Below, piece by piece: positions 40,673 to 50,168 of a stretch of DNA of 64,000 bases. Origin of the DNA: Bacillus massilinigeriensis (lineage in GTDB: Bacteria > Bacillota > Bacilli > Bacillales > Cytobacillaceae); assembly GCF_900111815.1 (NCBI RefSeq), contig NZ_LT630004.1, positions 2,032,293 to 2,096,292 of the forward strand, read 5' to 3'. The notes under the pieces are model-generated. The model worked only from the letters and a program-made list of their open reading frames with translations, was not told the DNA's origin and made no database searches. How positions within the stretch are numbered: position 1 is the stretch's first letter; each line of letters opens with the position of its first letter. The position numbers were made by a program, and so were the translations under genes.

Positions 40673-40701
40673 GGTATGGGCCAATTGCCATTAAAATATG
40701 A
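40673..40701 (-). promoter_or_regulatory. Candidate sigma-E promoter of safA
   Basis: Minus strand TCATATT (40695-40701) fits the sigma-E -35 KMATATT; CATACC lies 16 bases on (40673-40678), and a perfect CATACAAT -10 lies at 40663-40670. Spacing to the first is slightly long and to the second too long, so the exact pair is uncertain. Sigma-E control of safA is known in B. subtilis. Confidence 0.4.
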
Positions 40702-40790
40702 AAAACTTTCTTTCTCTTGACATGTATATGTGCAACAAACAAAATTAAAGCTTATCCGTCAAAAAAACTAGGATTTTTAAGAAAACTCGA

Positions 40791-40830
40791 AAAAAGCTGC
40801 TGTCTCTTTCAAATAAAAAGGGACAGCAGC
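40791..40830 (-). terminator. Rho-independent terminator after nadA
   Basis: Stem GCTGCTGTC / GACAGCAGC extended by CTTT / AAAG, followed by TTTTTTCG on the minus strand, 20 bases past the nadA stop. It ends the nadBCA operon before safA. Confidence 0.92.
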
Positions 40831-40849
40831 CTGAAGAAATTATCTTTTA

Positions 40850-41953
40850 TCATTGGTCAAGCATCCGTTGAAGCGCAGTTCTCGCAAACTCAGCAACTCT
40901 GCTGTCAACGGCTATAATGTTCCGATCTTCTCCTTGGTCAATTGATTCAAGACACCATGCCAGGTGCGGAAGATCAATCCGGTTCATGGTGAGACATGGA
41001 CACATATGAGGATTTAAAGAAACGATTGTTTTATCAAGATGACAAGAAATAAGCCGGTTAACAAGGTTCATTTCTGTACCGATTGCCCAGGAAGATGCCG
41101 GAGGGGCAGATTGTATTTTTTCAATAATATAGTTTGTTGAACCAGCAAAGTCGGCCAATTCCACTACTTCATGCCTACATTCAGGATGTACAATTACTTT
41201 CATTTCTGAATGATTTTTCCGGACTTCTCTAATCTGCTCTGCTGTGAAATTTTCGTGGACTGAGCAATGCCCCTTCCACAAAATCACTTTGACTTTCTCG
41301 AGAGGACCATCACTTTCAAGTTTGTGATCAATAGGGTTCCAAACAGCCATTTCATCAAGTCCCACTCCGAGAGAGAACGCGGTATTCCTACCAAGGTGCT
41401 GGTCAGGAAGAAACAGGACCCTTTCTTTCTGCTGAAATGCCCAATTCAACATTTTTTCCGCATTGGATGAGGTTACTGTCGCCCCCATGTTCTCCCCTAC
41501 AAAAGCTTTAATTTCCGCAGTAGAGTTTACATAGGTAAGCGGAATGATGCTGTCTCCAAATATGCCTTGGAGAAGCTGCCAAGCCCTTTCTGTTTGATGA
41601 ATGTCAGCCATGTCAGCCATGGAGCATCCTGCTCTCATATCAGGGAGGTAGACTTTCTGGTGGTCGAGAGAAAGGATATCTGCTGTCTCTGCCATAAAAT
41701 GAACACCACAGAAAACAATATGCTGCGCCTCCTTGTTTGCTGCTGACAATTGGGCAAGTTTAAGCGAGTCACCTGTTGCATCCGCAAACATAATAACTTC
41801 GTCTTTTTGATAATGGTGTCCGGGAATAAACAGCCTTTTTCCCATTTTAGCTTTTATAGATAATACAATCTCCCTTAACTCACTGTCTTCCATTTTTCTA
41901 TACTTATCAGGCAATTGTCCTGCTCTTGTCTTCAGCACATTTAACATACTCAT
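40850..41953 (-). CDS. nadA: Quinolinate synthase NadA
   Basis: 367 residues, the long Bacillus-type NadA. The three conserved cysteines for the [4Fe-4S] cluster are in [10 protein letters not shown] (near 110), VHPECRHEV (near 230) and [10 protein letters not shown] (near 320). The substrate region is [12 protein letters not shown]. It condenses iminoaspartate with DHAP to quinolinate. The ATG at 41953 follows GGAAGGAG. It is last in nadB-nadC-nadA and needs sulfur from the divergent nifS product. Confidence 0.97.
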   Translation of the reverse strand: MSMLNVLKTRAGQLPDKYRKMEDSELREIVLSIKAKMGKRLFIPGHHYQKDEVIMFADATGDSLKLAQLSAANKEAQHIVFCGVHFMAETADILSLDHQKVYLPDMRAGCSMADMADIHQTERAWQLLQGIFGDSIIPLTYVNSTAEIKAFVGENMGATVTSSNAEKMLNWAFQQKERVLFLPDQHLGRNTAFSLGVGLDEMAVWNPIDHKLESDGPLEKVKVILWKGHCSVHENFTAEQIREVRKNHSEMKVIVHPECRHEVVELADFAGSTNYIIEKIQSAPPASSWAIGTEMNLVNRLISCHLDKTIVSLNPHMCPCLTMNRIDLPHLAWCLESIDQGEDRNIIAVDSRVAEFARTALQRMLDQ

Positions 41954-41969
41954 TTTCTCTCTCCTTCCA

Positions 41970-42800
41970 TCAAGCTTCTACTTTTACGCTAATATCAAGC
42001 GCAGCTGCAGAATGTGTAATGTAACCTAGGGATATATAGTTGACACCCGTTTCCCCGTATTCAGGAAGTTTATTAAAGCTGATTCCTCCCGATGCTTCCG
42101 TCAAAATTCCATGAGGTACCCGCTTTATCCATGATTGTATTTCTTCTGGTTTCCTATTATCAAACATGATGCAGTCAACGCCTGCCTCCACCGCTTCTGC
42201 TACTTGTTCTTCCGTTTCCGTTTCTACCTCAATCTTCACCATATGGCCAAGACTTTTCCTTGCAGCACTTATAGCTTCCGTAATGGATCCAGCAAAAGCA
42301 ATATGGTTATCTTTTATCATCACTGCGTCGTATAGGCCGTATCTATGGTTGACTCCCCCTCCGCATCGCACAGCATATTTTTCGATCATCCTGAGTCCAG
42401 GCGTTGTCTTTCTTGTATCCGTTATGCGAGATTTGCTCCTGCCAAGCGCATCAACAGCTTCTCTTGTTACGGTGGCAATACCGGACATACGCTGAACGAG
42501 ATTAAGTGCGACTCGCTCCCCCTTGAGCAGTTCGGATATTTGTCCTTCCACCACTGCAAGCTTTTGCCCTTCCTCCACCATGCCGCCTTCGGATACATGC
42601 ACGGTAGCCGAAGTACTAGAATCAAGCAGGGAAAAGACCGTTCTAATAATATCTCCTCCAGCAAAGATACCCTGCTCTTTTGCAATAAAGATAATGCTCC
42701 CTTTTTCCTGCTTGTTGAAAATGGAAGCACTGAGATCCCGGTCCCCGATATCTTCAAGAAGAAACTGTTCGAGCATTAAACGGAGTTTCAGCAAATTCAT
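41970..42800 (-). CDS. nadC: Nicotinate-nucleotide pyrophosphorylase (carboxylating) NadC
   Basis: 276 residues, QPRTase. Signatures are the [19 protein letters not shown] segment near 135-155, [20 protein letters not shown] near 158-178, and TEASGGISF near 240. It makes nicotinate mononucleotide from quinolinate and PRPP. The ATG at 42800 lies 46 bases inside the nadB 3' end, so the two genes overlap and are probably coupled. Confidence 0.97.
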   Translation of the reverse strand: MNLLKLRLMLEQFLLEDIGDRDLSASIFNKQEKGSIIFIAKEQGIFAGGDIIRTVFSLLDSSTSATVHVSEGGMVEEGQKLAVVEGQISELLKGERVALNLVQRMSGIATVTREAVDALGRSKSRITDTRKTTPGLRMIEKYAVRCGGGVNHRYGLYDAVMIKDNHIAFAGSITEAISAARKSLGHMVKIEVETETEEQVAEAVEAGVDCIMFDNRKPEEIQSWIKRVPHGILTEASGGISFNKLPEYGETGVNYISLGYITHSAAALDISVKVEA

Positions 42801-44361
42801 TCATCGTTTCCCCCTTTTGTCTTTTGTAACGGTTATGAATGATTCTTTTCCCTTCCCAATCTTCACTTGCCACTGGAAAATCGGCACGGAAATGGCCACC
42901 TCTGCTTTCTTCTCTTTTGAGGGCAGCATCTGTAACCATTTCTCCCACAAGAAGCAGGAAGAGGTTTTCGATTTCTTTACTTGAGAGCGCCGCTAAATCG
43001 GCTGTTAGCCAATGATCAAGCTGAAAACTGCGAATCCATTGCAGGTTTTTTTCAAGATTTTCTTGCGTCCTTATTATTCCGGTATTTTCCATCATTCTCT
43101 CCTGCAATTCCCGTCGTTCTGGAAGGGCTAACCCCGTTTTCGGGTTGACAGACTTAGAAACAGCTAAGGTCCGATTAGGCACTTCCTTTCCCTTTAAAGA
43201 TTCATTGATAAAATCTGCAACTCTTTCTCCGTAAACAAGACCCTCTAACAACGAATTGCTCGCAAGCCGATTTGCACCATGTACGCCAGTGCAGGCTACC
43301 TCTCCTACTGCCAATAATCCTTTAATGGACGTTCTTCCCACATTATCTGTTAAGATTCCTCCCATAAAAAAATGGCAGCCTGGTGCCACAGGAATTCTTC
43401 CTGCCTCGAGAAGCAGTCCGCTTTTCTTACATAGATCTGTAACAGTCGGGAACTTCTCTTCAAATCGGCTAATATTTTTTATATTAAGAAATACGGACTT
43501 CCCTGCCATGATGGAAGCATATATCTCTGCCGATACAATATGCCTTGGAGCCAAATCTCCAAGTGGGTGTTTCTTCTCCAACAAAGAAGCACCTGTTTCA
43601 TTTACAAGTCTTCCTCCTTGACCACGGACAGCTTCGGATACAAGGCCGCAAGCTTTGCCATCTTGAAAAAGCAACGTAGGGTGAAACTGAATGAATTCGA
43701 GATCAGCCAAATCGGCGCCTGCAATATAAGCCAGAGCTATTCCATCACCAGTAGCTCCAGAGGAATTAGAAGTACAGCTATAGAGTTGTCCTCCTCCTCC
43801 TGTCGCGATGATGGTGTAAGCCGCAAAAAAGTCTACTACTCTTCCATCTTCAGTGCGTGCTTTTACACCGATACAGCGCCCTGCTTTATCTTGAATGAGC
43901 TCAAAAACAAAGGTATGCTCATAAACCGTGATATTGCTGTTCAGCTTAGATAATAAATGTTCTGCAAGAACGCGCCCTGTTGCATCTCCACCGCTGTGAA
44001 GAATCCGTTTTTTTCGATGTGCACCTTCAAGCCCAAGTTCCAGTTTTCCGGCTTGGTTGAAGTCAAAATGACAACCGTCTTTCTGCAATTCAGCTACTAA
44101 TCTAGGTCCCTCTTTTGTTAGGCTAAAAACTGCATCCTTGTCACAATGTCCCGCTCCGGCATCAATGGAGTCCTGACAATGCAGCCAAGTGTTATCGTCA
44201 TCACCCACTGCTGCCGCGATTCCCCCTTGCGCTTTATATGTATTACTGCTCCTAACCTCACCTTTTGTGAGAAGCGTAACATTTAGCTTCTCATCAAGTT
44301 TGGCTGCTGCCTGAAGCGCTGCAATGCCGCTTCCGATAATTAATACATCTATTTCTCTCAT
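42754..44361 (-). CDS. nadB: L-aspartate oxidase NadB
   Basis: 535 residues. The FAD-binding motif is VLIIGSGIAALQAAAKL at the N-terminus. The succinate dehydrogenase-like active region follows (FNQAGKLELGLEGAHRKKRILHSGGDATG near 110-140; GEVACTGVHGANRLASNSLLEG near 350-370). It oxidises aspartate to iminoaspartate, the first step of de novo NAD synthesis. First gene of nadB-nadC-nadA, with the ATG at 44361 following AAGGGG. Expression is expected to be repressed by NadR through the operator just upstream. Confidence 0.97.
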   Translation of the reverse strand: MREIDVLIIGSGIAALQAAAKLDEKLNVTLLTKGEVRSSNTYKAQGGIAAAVGDDDNTWLHCQDSIDAGAGHCDKDAVFSLTKEGPRLVAELQKDGCHFDFNQAGKLELGLEGAHRKKRILHSGGDATGRVLAEHLLSKLNSNITVYEHTFVFELIQDKAGRCIGVKARTEDGRVVDFFAAYTIIATGGGGQLYSCTSNSSGATGDGIALAYIAGADLADLEFIQFHPTLLFQDGKACGLVSEAVRGQGGRLVNETGASLLEKKHPLGDLAPRHIVSAEIYASIMAGKSVFLNIKNISRFEEKFPTVTDLCKKSGLLLEAGRIPVAPGCHFFMGGILTDNVGRTSIKGLLAVGEVACTGVHGANRLASNSLLEGLVYGERVADFINESLKGKEVPNRTLAVSKSVNPKTGLALPERRELQERMMENTGIIRTQENLEKNLQWIRSFQLDHWLTADLAALSSKEIENLFLLLVGEMVTDAALKREESRGGHFRADFPVASEDWEGKRIIHNRYKRQKGETMNEFAETPFNARTVSS

Positions 44362-44384
44362 AAGATATTCCCCTTAACCAACAG

Positions 44385-44428
44385 GTGTCTTGACACATAT
44401 CTTTACATAGTTTTACACTGTTGACAAG
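44385..44428. promoter_or_regulatory. NadR operator region and divergent promoters of nadB and nifS
   Basis: A dyad GTGTC-TT-GACAC is at 44385-44396 and a second half-site TGTTGACA at 44419-44426. On the plus strand TTGACA (44390-44395), 18 bases, TACACT (44414-44419) could serve nifS. On the minus strand TTGTCA (44421-44426) could serve nadB. Both promoters overlap the TGTC/GACA motifs, which fits repression by the nicotinate-responsive regulator encoded at 45653-46186. The link is from position and the known B. subtilis arrangement. Confidence 0.7.
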
Positions 44429-44451
44429 ACTTTTTTTTAGGAGAAGATGAC

Positions 44452-45576
44452 ATGATATATTTTGATTATGCTGCTACATGCCCATTAGATTCTAACGCTG
44501 CCACCCTCTATGTTGAAGCCGCAACCCAACTGTTCGGAAACAGCCAAAGTCTCCATGACACAGGCGGAGAGGCAAAAGCATTACTGGAAAACTGCAGAAA
44601 GACTCTATCTAATCTGTTGGGTGTAGACCCCGATGGACTTTACTTTACATCCGGAGGATCTGAGAGCAACGACCTTGCCATTCGTGCACTTTTGTCATCT
44701 ATTCCATTCACTAAAAGACATATTATTGTAAATCAAGCAGAACATGCATCCGTATTAGGGACAATTGAAATGCTCCAAAATAACGGTTACCATGTCACCA
44801 TGATTCCAATGACAGCTTCCGGCCATGTCGACCTGGAAAGACTGGAAGAATCAGCCGACGAACATACAGCATTAATATCAGTACAGCATGCTAACTCTGA
44901 AATTGGAACGCTGCAACCAATCGAGGAAATAGCACGAATTTGCGATAGAAACAAAATCCTGCTCCATAGCGATTTCGTACAATCCTTCGGTAAAACAGAA
45001 GTGAAGCATATTACCCCATTTGTAGATGCATTAACCATTTCAGGCCATAAATTTTATGGACCAAAAGGAACAGGTGCTGCATATATCCGACCAAGTATCG
45101 CATGGAAACGGATGAACAGCATAATCAGCCATGAAAAAGGGTTCCGCCCCGGCACTGTAAATGTTCCTGGAATTATTGCAATGACATCTGCAGCAGAGAA
45201 TGCTGTTTCTACCATTGAGAGTACGAGAAAACTGCACAAGGGACTTAGAAATAAATTCCTGAATTATCTTATGCCTATAGCTGACAAAATGACCTTACAT
45301 GGGTCAGATGAAAAGAATCAACTCCCTGGTATTGTCGGGTTAAGCATTCACGGGATGGAAGGACAGTGGGTAATGCTTGAAGCCAACAGAAAAGGATTTG
45401 CCATTTCTGCTGGCACCGCCTGCAGTCTTGATATGCAAAACATCTCTCCAACAATGATGGCAATGGGGGTAGAAGGAAAAAAAGCGAAAGAGTTTTTTCG
45501 CATTTCGTTCGGTAGGAATACAACAGAAAGTGACGTAAATCAACTAGGCCAATTCTTGCACGATTTGACTACTTAA
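44452..45576 (+). CDS. nifS: Cysteine desulfurase NifS, NAD-pathway type
   Basis: 374 residues, class V aminotransferase. It opens MIYFDYAATCPLDSNAA, the PLP lysine is in TISGHKFYGPKGTG near 205, and the reactive Cys is in AISAGTACSLDMQN near 325. The product supplies sulfur for the NadA Fe-S cluster in B. subtilis. It is divergent from nadB and 76 bases ahead of nadR. It is a distinct paralogue from the MnmA-linked enzyme at 11417-12562. SD AGGAG. Confidence 0.95.
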   Translation: MIYFDYAATCPLDSNAATLYVEAATQLFGNSQSLHDTGGEAKALLENCRKTLSNLLGVDPDGLYFTSGGSESNDLAIRALLSSIPFTKRHIIVNQAEHASVLGTIEMLQNNGYHVTMIPMTASGHVDLERLEESADEHTALISVQHANSEIGTLQPIEEIARICDRNKILLHSDFVQSFGKTEVKHITPFVDALTISGHKFYGPKGTGAAYIRPSIAWKRMNSIISHEKGFRPGTVNVPGIIAMTSAAENAVSTIESTRKLHKGLRNKFLNYLMPIADKMTLHGSDEKNQLPGIVGLSIHGMEGQWVMLEANRKGFAISAGTACSLDMQNISPTMMAMGVEGKKAKEFFRISFGRNTTESDVNQLGQFLHDLTT

Positions 45577-45652
45577 AAAACCTCTTCCCTAAAGACCATT
45601 ATTTTAAATTATGGTAGTATTCTATAAAGAAACTAATCGAGGAGAAGATATT

Positions 45653-46186
45653 ATGAGCCTATCGAAGAAAGTGACAGGGAATGAGAGAAGAGAAATGCTG
45701 TTGGATGCCCTCAAAACCAGTGGACATCCCATTACAGGAAGTGAACTTGCAGCAATGGCTTGCGTCAGTCGACAAGTGATTGTCAGCGACATCACCCTTC
45801 TCAAAGCAAGGAATGAACCAATCATTGCGACGAGCCAAGGCTATCTTTATATGGCTGCAGCCTCTCCTGTTTTCTCTGAAAGAATTGTTGCCTGCATCCA
45901 TCCTCCGGAAAGGACGGAAGAAGAACTGATATTAATCGTAGATGAAGGAGCGACAGTGAAGGATGTTAAAATCGAGCATCCTGTGTACGGTGATCTCACC
46001 GCCTCCATCATGGTATCGAATCGCAAGGAAGTAAAGCAGTTCATGGAAAAAATTCGTGATACGCAAGCGGGTTATCTTTCGGAACTCACCGATGGGGTAC
46101 ATCTGCACACCATTACTGCTCAAAGCGAAAGCATCTTGGATGATGCAGTAAAGGCGCTTAAAGGAGCAGGATTTTTGATGGAATAG
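45653..46186 (+). CDS. nadR: Transcriptional repressor of NAD biosynthesis NadR/NiaR (YrxA)
   Basis: 177 residues from ATG 45653 (after GGAG); a frame from 45611 adds 14 unlikely residues. An N-terminal HTH_11 domain (ERREMLLDALKTSGHPITGSELAAMACVS split over helices, with RQVIVSDITLLK as recognition) precedes a 3H domain, which binds nicotinate with metal; His residues occur in CIHPPER, IEHPVYGD and GVHLHTI. It represses the nadBCA and nifS-nadR units when nicotinate is present. Confidence 0.95.
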   Translation: MSLSKKVTGNERREMLLDALKTSGHPITGSELAAMACVSRQVIVSDITLLKARNEPIIATSQGYLYMAAASPVFSERIVACIHPPERTEEELILIVDEGATVKDVKIEHPVYGDLTASIMVSNRKEVKQFMEKIRDTQAGYLSELTDGVHLHTITAQSESILDDAVKALKGAGFLME

Positions 46187-46252
46187 AGTAAAAAAGAAAA
46201 AGCAGTATATCTCATTTCTAATGCGGCCGTTAAAACACGGGGAAAACCATAA

Positions 46253-46288
46253 AGCTATACTAATCCATATTTTAGGATTAGTATAGCT
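46253..46288 (+). terminator. Rho-independent terminator after nadR
   Basis: Perfect 14-bp stem AGCTATACTAATCC and complement, followed by ATTCTCTTTTTC, 67 bases past the nadR stop. Confidence 0.88.
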
Positions 46289-46361
46289 ATTCTCTTTTTC
46301 GCTCTCTTTTCACGCTTTTTCCGTCATTTCAAAAAGCTTACATTTCATGAAAAAGTAAAAA

Positions 46362-46404
46362 AGAACGTCCAAATCCCTTAAAAGTTAGGAATTCAGACGT
46401 TCTA
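46362..46404 (-). terminator. Minus-strand terminator 130 bases beyond pheB
   Basis: AGAACGTC / GACGTTCT 8-bp outer stem with inner pairing, followed on the minus strand by TTTTTTACTTTTT. It is the first terminator downstream of pheB. Confidence 0.75.
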
Positions 46405-46440
46405 TAGTGAAGTCTTAATTATTCATTTAATCGCATTATG

Positions 46441-46487
46441 TTGATCGGACGGAAGGCGCTAAAACTCCTCCGGGATCAGCGGACAGC
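46441..46487. repeat. Degenerate 5' half of a dispersed Bacillus intergenic repeat
   Basis: Reads GTTGATCGGACGGAAGGCGC, then ACTCCTCCGGGATCAGCGGACAG. This resembles the other end of the element noted at 14588-14640, remembered as GGAGCGGAAGGCGCGAGACT and CTCCTGCGGGA in other Bacillaceae. Degenerate and partial; assignment rests on recall. Confidence 0.5.
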
Positions 46488-46533
46488 AGCTGCAGTCGTT
46501 GTTGTACACTGGCATGGAACATCTTTCAGCTCG

Positions 46534-46989
46534 CTATGCTCCTGATCCCAATACATCTACTTTATCAACGAATTCTAGTTTTCTTAGCTGCGCCAGGAGT
46601 TCATCCATTGACATATTCATTTCCGTCACATTCAAGCTAAGCGTTACATTCGCTCTCCCCTGTAATGGAATCGTCTGATGGATAGTCAGAACATTGCATC
46701 CTGAAGATGCAACCATAGCCAGAAGCTTGGATAGTGTACCGGACCTGTCCTCAAGATGAAAGAAAAGAGAAATGATTCTTTCCTTTACAATAGTATGAAA
46801 AGGAAAAACAGTATCTCGATATTTATAAAAGGCACTTCTGCTAAGGTCAACGCGCTGGACAGCATCCCAGACGGATTCGGCCTTTTTACGTTCAATCATT
46901 TCTTTAGCTTCAAGGGTTTTCTTCATCGCCTCAGGCAGGACATCTTCCCTGACAAGATAAAACTTTTGGTCCTCATTGTTCAGCTTCAT
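46534..46989 (-). CDS. pheB: ACT domain protein PheB
   Basis: 151 residues from ATG 46989 (AGGGGTGG ahead); the frame to 47028 overlaps obgE. An N-terminal helical region of about 65 residues ([21 protein letters not shown], split) precedes an ACT domain from about 70 ([23 protein letters not shown], then [11 protein letters not shown]). ACT domains bind amino acids. The UPF0735/PheB family is usually next to obg and pheA; the exact role is unclear. It follows obgE by 16 bases. Confidence 0.9.
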   Translation of the reverse strand: MKLNNEDQKFYLVREDVLPEAMKKTLEAKEMIERKKAESVWDAVQRVDLSRSAFYKYRDTVFPFHTIVKERIISLFFHLEDRSGTLSKLLAMVASSGCNVLTIHQTIPLQGRANVTLSLNVTEMNMSMDELLAQLRKLEFVDKVDVLGSGA

Positions 46990-47005
46990 ATTGCCACCCC
47001 TGGTT

Positions 47006-48298
47006 TTATTCCACAAATTCAAATTCATACTTCAAGATACGGACAGTGTCCCCATCCTTGGCACCACGTTCTCTCAAGGCATCATCAATTCCCATGCCGC
47101 GCATTTGACGGGCAAACTTTCTAGTTGATTCTTCACTAGCGAAGTTGGTCATTTTGAATAGCTTTTCAATCGTCTCACCGGAAAGCACAAAAGTACCATC
47201 AGAATCCCTCGTAATTTCGAACATATCCTTGTCCTCTTCGTGGCGGTATACAACCCGGTGCATCCCATCCTCTTCTTCTATATCTTCTGTAAGAGGGAAT
47301 TCTGGTGTGCTCTCAACAAGGTCGGTGATTGCAAAAACTAAGTCTCGAAGGCCTTCTCTCGTAATGGCAGAGATAGGGAAAACAGGGTGATCTTCCTGAA
47401 GCTTCTCTTTAAAAATCACAAGATTATCCTCTGCTTCCGGCATGTCCATTTTGTTCGCAACAATAATTTGCGGCCTTTCCGTAAGCCTGAGATTGTACTC
47501 CTTCAGTTCCTTGTTAATAGTAAGGTAATCCTCATAAGGGTCGCGCCCCTCCATCGATGCCATGTCGATGACATGAACAATCACCCGTGTTCTTTCAATG
47601 TGTCTTAGAAACTGATGACCGAGGCCGACACCGGCATGTGCTCCTTCTATCAAACCGGGCAAATCCGCCATTACAAAGCTTCTGCCATCACCCGTTTCAA
47701 CCATGCCCAGATTTGGTACGATTGTAGTGAAATGATATTCAGCGATTTTCGGTCTAGCCGCAGAAACAACTGATAGAAGTGTTGATTTTCCTACGCTCGG
47801 GAAACCGACAAGTCCAACATCAGCCAACAGCTTCAGTTCCAGTATAACATCCTTCTCTTGTCCTGGTTCCCCGTTTTCTGACAATTCCGGTGCAGGATTA
47901 GCAGGAGTGGAAAATCTTGTATTACCGCGACCTCCTCTTCCGCCTCTGGCAATAACGGCCTGCTGACCATGTTCTGTCAAATCTGCAATGACTTCCTTTG
48001 TTTCAGCGTCCGTTACGACGGTTCCCGGCGGAACCTTAACGATCATATCCTTGGCATTTTTACCGTGCTGGTTTTTCGACATGCCGTGCTCTCCTCTTGG
48101 AGCTTTGAAATGGCGCTGGTACCTGAAGTCCATTAACGTCCTTAATCCTTCATTTACCTCGAACACAACATTCGCTCCGCGTCCGCCATCTCCGCCGGCC
48201 GGACCTCCGTTCGGAACATATTTCTCCCGACGGAAAGCAACCATTCCGTTGCCGCCGTCGCCGCCTTTTACATATATTTTAACCTGATCGACAAACAT
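47006..48298 (-). CDS. obgE: GTPase ObgE/CgtA
   Basis: 430 residues from ATG 48298. The glycine-rich Obg fold covers 1-158 ([32 protein letters not shown]). The G domain follows: G1 [11 protein letters not shown] near 165, G3 [10 protein letters not shown] near 212, G4 NKMDMPEAE near 282, G5 SAITREG. The C-terminal OCT domain (about 350-430) is present. Obg is an essential ribosome-associated GTPase and in B. subtilis is tied to Spo0A phosphorelay activation; spo0B is directly upstream. Confidence 0.97.
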   Translation of the reverse strand: MFVDQVKIYVKGGDGGNGMVAFRREKYVPNGGPAGGDGGRGANVVFEVNEGLRTLMDFRYQRHFKAPRGEHGMSKNQHGKNAKDMIVKVPPGTVVTDAETKEVIADLTEHGQQAVIARGGRGGRGNTRFSTPANPAPELSENGEPGQEKDVILELKLLADVGLVGFPSVGKSTLLSVVSAARPKIAEYHFTTIVPNLGMVETGDGRSFVMADLPGLIEGAHAGVGLGHQFLRHIERTRVIVHVIDMASMEGRDPYEDYLTINKELKEYNLRLTERPQIIVANKMDMPEAEDNLVIFKEKLQEDHPVFPISAITREGLRDLVFAITDLVESTPEFPLTEDIEEEDGMHRVVYRHEEDKDMFEITRDSDGTFVLSGETIEKLFKMTNFASEESTRKFARQMRGMGIDDALRERGAKDGDTVRILKYEFEFVE

Positions 48299-48382
48299 CC
48301 TGTTATATACCACCTGTCCAATGTTTTTTCAAGTCATGATGCATTTGTATTACTCTAAAAATAATTCTCTTAAAAGAAAAGA

Positions 48383-48937
48383 CTATTTGACCCTGCCCCT
48401 GCAATAAAAACTAAAGATTTCAATGGAAACAGCAGTATCATGGATGTTCCACGCATCCAATACAAGGGATGGTTCCGCATGATTTTCAAGAAAGCCTTTT
48501 AGAATTGACTTATCCTTTATTATTCCGCAAAAATCAAAAAAGAATCTGATTCCGTCATTCAACGGCTCTATAAGCACCGATAGATGATTGTCTTGAAATT
48601 GCTCTATCGAACCATCGAGTGCCGAGAATAAATCCTCAGCCCATTCTGCTAAAAGGCTGTCATGGATCTTTCCGCGATGAGGCAAATCAGCGATTTCATA
48701 ATCTAACTGAAAAAAATGATTATCCCAATTGCAGGTTAACAGCGAAGAGGCGAATTGAGGGAGGTTCAAATTGGTAAGCTTTGCTTCATGCCTGGCTTCC
48801 ACAATAATTTCATCAATGATTTCCTTCGCCCGGTCCACATGGTTAAGGGAAAGGTTTCCTTTAATGAGCTGCAGCCTGTTAAGCCAGTCATGGCGTACAT
48901 GCTGCAATACCTTGATGGTATCCCACTCTTTTTTCAT
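48383..48937 (-). CDS. spo0B: Sporulation phosphotransferase Spo0B
   Basis: 184 residues. The four-helix-bundle dimerisation region carries the phospho-accepting His in QHVRHDWLNRLQLIKGNL (residue 16), earlier than in B. subtilis because of a shorter N-terminus. The C-terminal kinase-like domain is divergent and lacks ATP-binding motifs, as expected. Spo0B passes phosphate from Spo0F to Spo0A. The ATG at 48937 follows AGGAG. Lies between rpmA and obgE, the standard order. Confidence 0.93.
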   Translation of the reverse strand: MKKEWDTIKVLQHVRHDWLNRLQLIKGNLSLNHVDRAKEIIDEIIVEARHEAKLTNLNLPQFASSLLTCNWDNHFFQLDYEIADLPHRGKIHDSLLAEWAEDLFSALDGSIEQFQDNHLSVLIEPLNDGIRFFFDFCGIIKDKSILKGFLENHAEPSLVLDAWNIHDTAVSIEIFSFYCRGRVK

Positions 48938-49052
48938 ACTTATTGGCTCCTACTCTTTTTACTGCTTGAAAATAGTATAACAAAAAAGACGGGAAGCGTA
49001 AGCAAAAAGGAGAAATAAACGGGTCATTCCGGAATATTTTACCTGTTCCAAG

Positions 49053-49087
49053 TACAAAAAAACCCTAACCGCCAAAAGGTCAGGGTT
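49053..49087 (-). terminator. Rho-independent terminator after rpmA
   Basis: Stem AAACCCTGACC / GGTTAGGGTTT with one mismatch, followed by TTTTG on the minus strand, 8 bases past the rpmA stop. Confidence 0.88.
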
Positions 49088-49095
49088 TCTTTTGC

Positions 49096-49389
49096 TTAAG
49101 CTTCTTGAGCAGCTGGATAGACACTTACCTGTTTTTTGTCACGGCCAAGGCGTTCGAATTTCACAACGCCGTCAACCTTTGCAAAAAGGGTATCATCGCC
49201 GCCTTTGCCAACGTTAACACCTGGGTAAATCTTCGTGCCACGCTGACGGTAAAGAATAGATCCGCCTGTAACGAACTGGCCATCTGCACGCTTTGCGCCA
49301 AGGCGCTTCGCGATGGAGTCACGACCGTTCTTTGTAGAACCTACCCCTTTTTTGGATGCGAATAATTGAAGGTCCAATTTCAATAACAT
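49096..49389 (-). CDS. rpmA: 50S ribosomal protein L27
   Basis: 97 residues. The first nine residues ([10 protein letters not shown]) form the Firmicute N-terminal extension that must be cut off before A in LQLF-ASKKG; the cleaving protease Prp is encoded next door. The mature start is [15 protein letters not shown]. The core [18 protein letters not shown] is conserved. The extension blocks the peptidyl transferase end of L27 until removed. Confidence 0.98.
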   Translation of the reverse strand: MLLKLDLQLFASKKGVGSTKNGRDSIAKRLGAKRADGQFVTGGSILYRQRGTKIYPGVNVGKGGDDTLFAKVDGVVKFERLGRDKKQVSVYPAAQEA

Positions 49390-49390
49390 T

Positions 49391-49735
49391 TTATTCCACC
49401 TCCTGTTTTTTGAAGGTAATCTTTATGTGCTTTCCGTATTCTTCTTCAATAGTCTGCAATGAGACGATCATTCCCTCGAGCAGAAGTTGTACTTTCTCGC
49501 ACACATCTTCATGAAGAGCTTCCGGGACTGTACAGCTGAGATAGCCGCTTTCATTTTGTTCAATGAGCGGAGTTACACCGGTGATGGCGTTCACAGCATT
49601 GATTGCACCGATAGAAACGGCGGAAACGCCTGCGCAAACGATATCCTTTCCTCTGTCTGAAAAAAAGGCATGGCCGCTAATTGCAAAGGAAGAAATCATA
49701 CCGGATTTAGTGCGATAAATCGTAACTGAAATCAT
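49391..49735 (-). CDS. prp: Ribosomal-processing cysteine protease Prp (YsxB)
   Basis: 114 residues of the Prp family. The catalytic pair is visible: His in [18 protein letters not shown] near 22 and Cys near 34 (VCAGVSAV). Prp removes the N-terminal extension of L27. It lies between rplU and rpmA with 1- and 10-base gaps, so enzyme and substrate are made together. Confidence 0.95.
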   Translation of the reverse strand: MISVTIYRTKSGMISSFAISGHAFFSDRGKDIVCAGVSAVSIGAINAVNAITGVTPLIEQNESGYLSCTVPEALHEDVCEKVQLLLEGMIVSLQTIEEEYGKHIKITFKKQEVE

Positions 49736-49745
49736 CAGCTTTGCC

Positions 49746-50054
49746 TTAAGCGTTGATCGCTTCGATTACTACTTTTGTGTAAGGCTGACGATGACCTTGC
49801 TTCTTGCGATTATTCTTCTTTGCTTTGTATTTGAAAACGATGATTTTCTTTTGACGGCCTTGCTTTTCAACTTTAGCTGTCACGGTAGCACCTTCAACAA
49901 CAGGGCTTCCTACCTTCACGTTTTCGCCACCGACGAAAAGAACTTTGTCAAAAGTAACTGTTTCGCCTGCTTCTGCGTTAAGCTTTTCAATGTAGATTGC
50001 CTGTCCAGCTTCTACTTTCACTTGCTTACCGCCAGTTTCGATAATTGCGTACAT
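49746..50054 (-). CDS. rplU: 50S ribosomal protein L21
   Basis: 102 residues, beginning [15 protein letters not shown] and ending [24 protein letters not shown]-type tail ([11 protein letters not shown]). First gene of rplU-prp-rpmA. The ATG at 50054 follows GAGGAGG. It is preceded by a structured leader likely bound by L21 itself. Confidence 0.98.
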   Translation of the reverse strand: MYAIIETGGKQVKVEAGQAIYIEKLNAEAGETVTFDKVLFVGGENVKVGSPVVEGATVTAKVEKQGRQKKIIVFKYKAKKNNRKKQGHRQPYTKVVIEAINA

Positions 50055-50162
50055 TCCACTTGCACCTCCTCTAAACTAAGACTCGCCATCACAGGCGCCT
50101 GCTCGCACAAGTCTTCCCTGCCTGTTCCGTGCGGTTGTAGCGTGGTGCGCTACAAACATAAC
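50055..50162 (-). ncRNA. Ribosomal protein L21 leader
   Basis: About 108 nt of structured 5' leader on the minus strand: a GTAGCG / CGCTAC hairpin near the 5' end, then GCACGGAACAGGCAGGGAAG, and a GCAGGCGCCTGTGATGG region before the SD. It agrees with the Firmicute L21 leader family, thought to mediate autogenous control. Assignment from position and recalled consensus. Confidence 0.85.
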
Positions 50163-50168
50163 ATAAAA

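Larger units (their letters stand above)
46289..46533. other. Gene-free stretch between nadR and pheB
   Basis: Together with 46187-46252 about 350 bases without a gene. It holds the nadR terminator, a minus-strand terminator at 46362-46404 and a degenerate dispersed repeat at 46441-46487. B. subtilis has pheA (prephenate dehydratase) after pheB; no pheA frame is seen. Confidence 0.7.
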
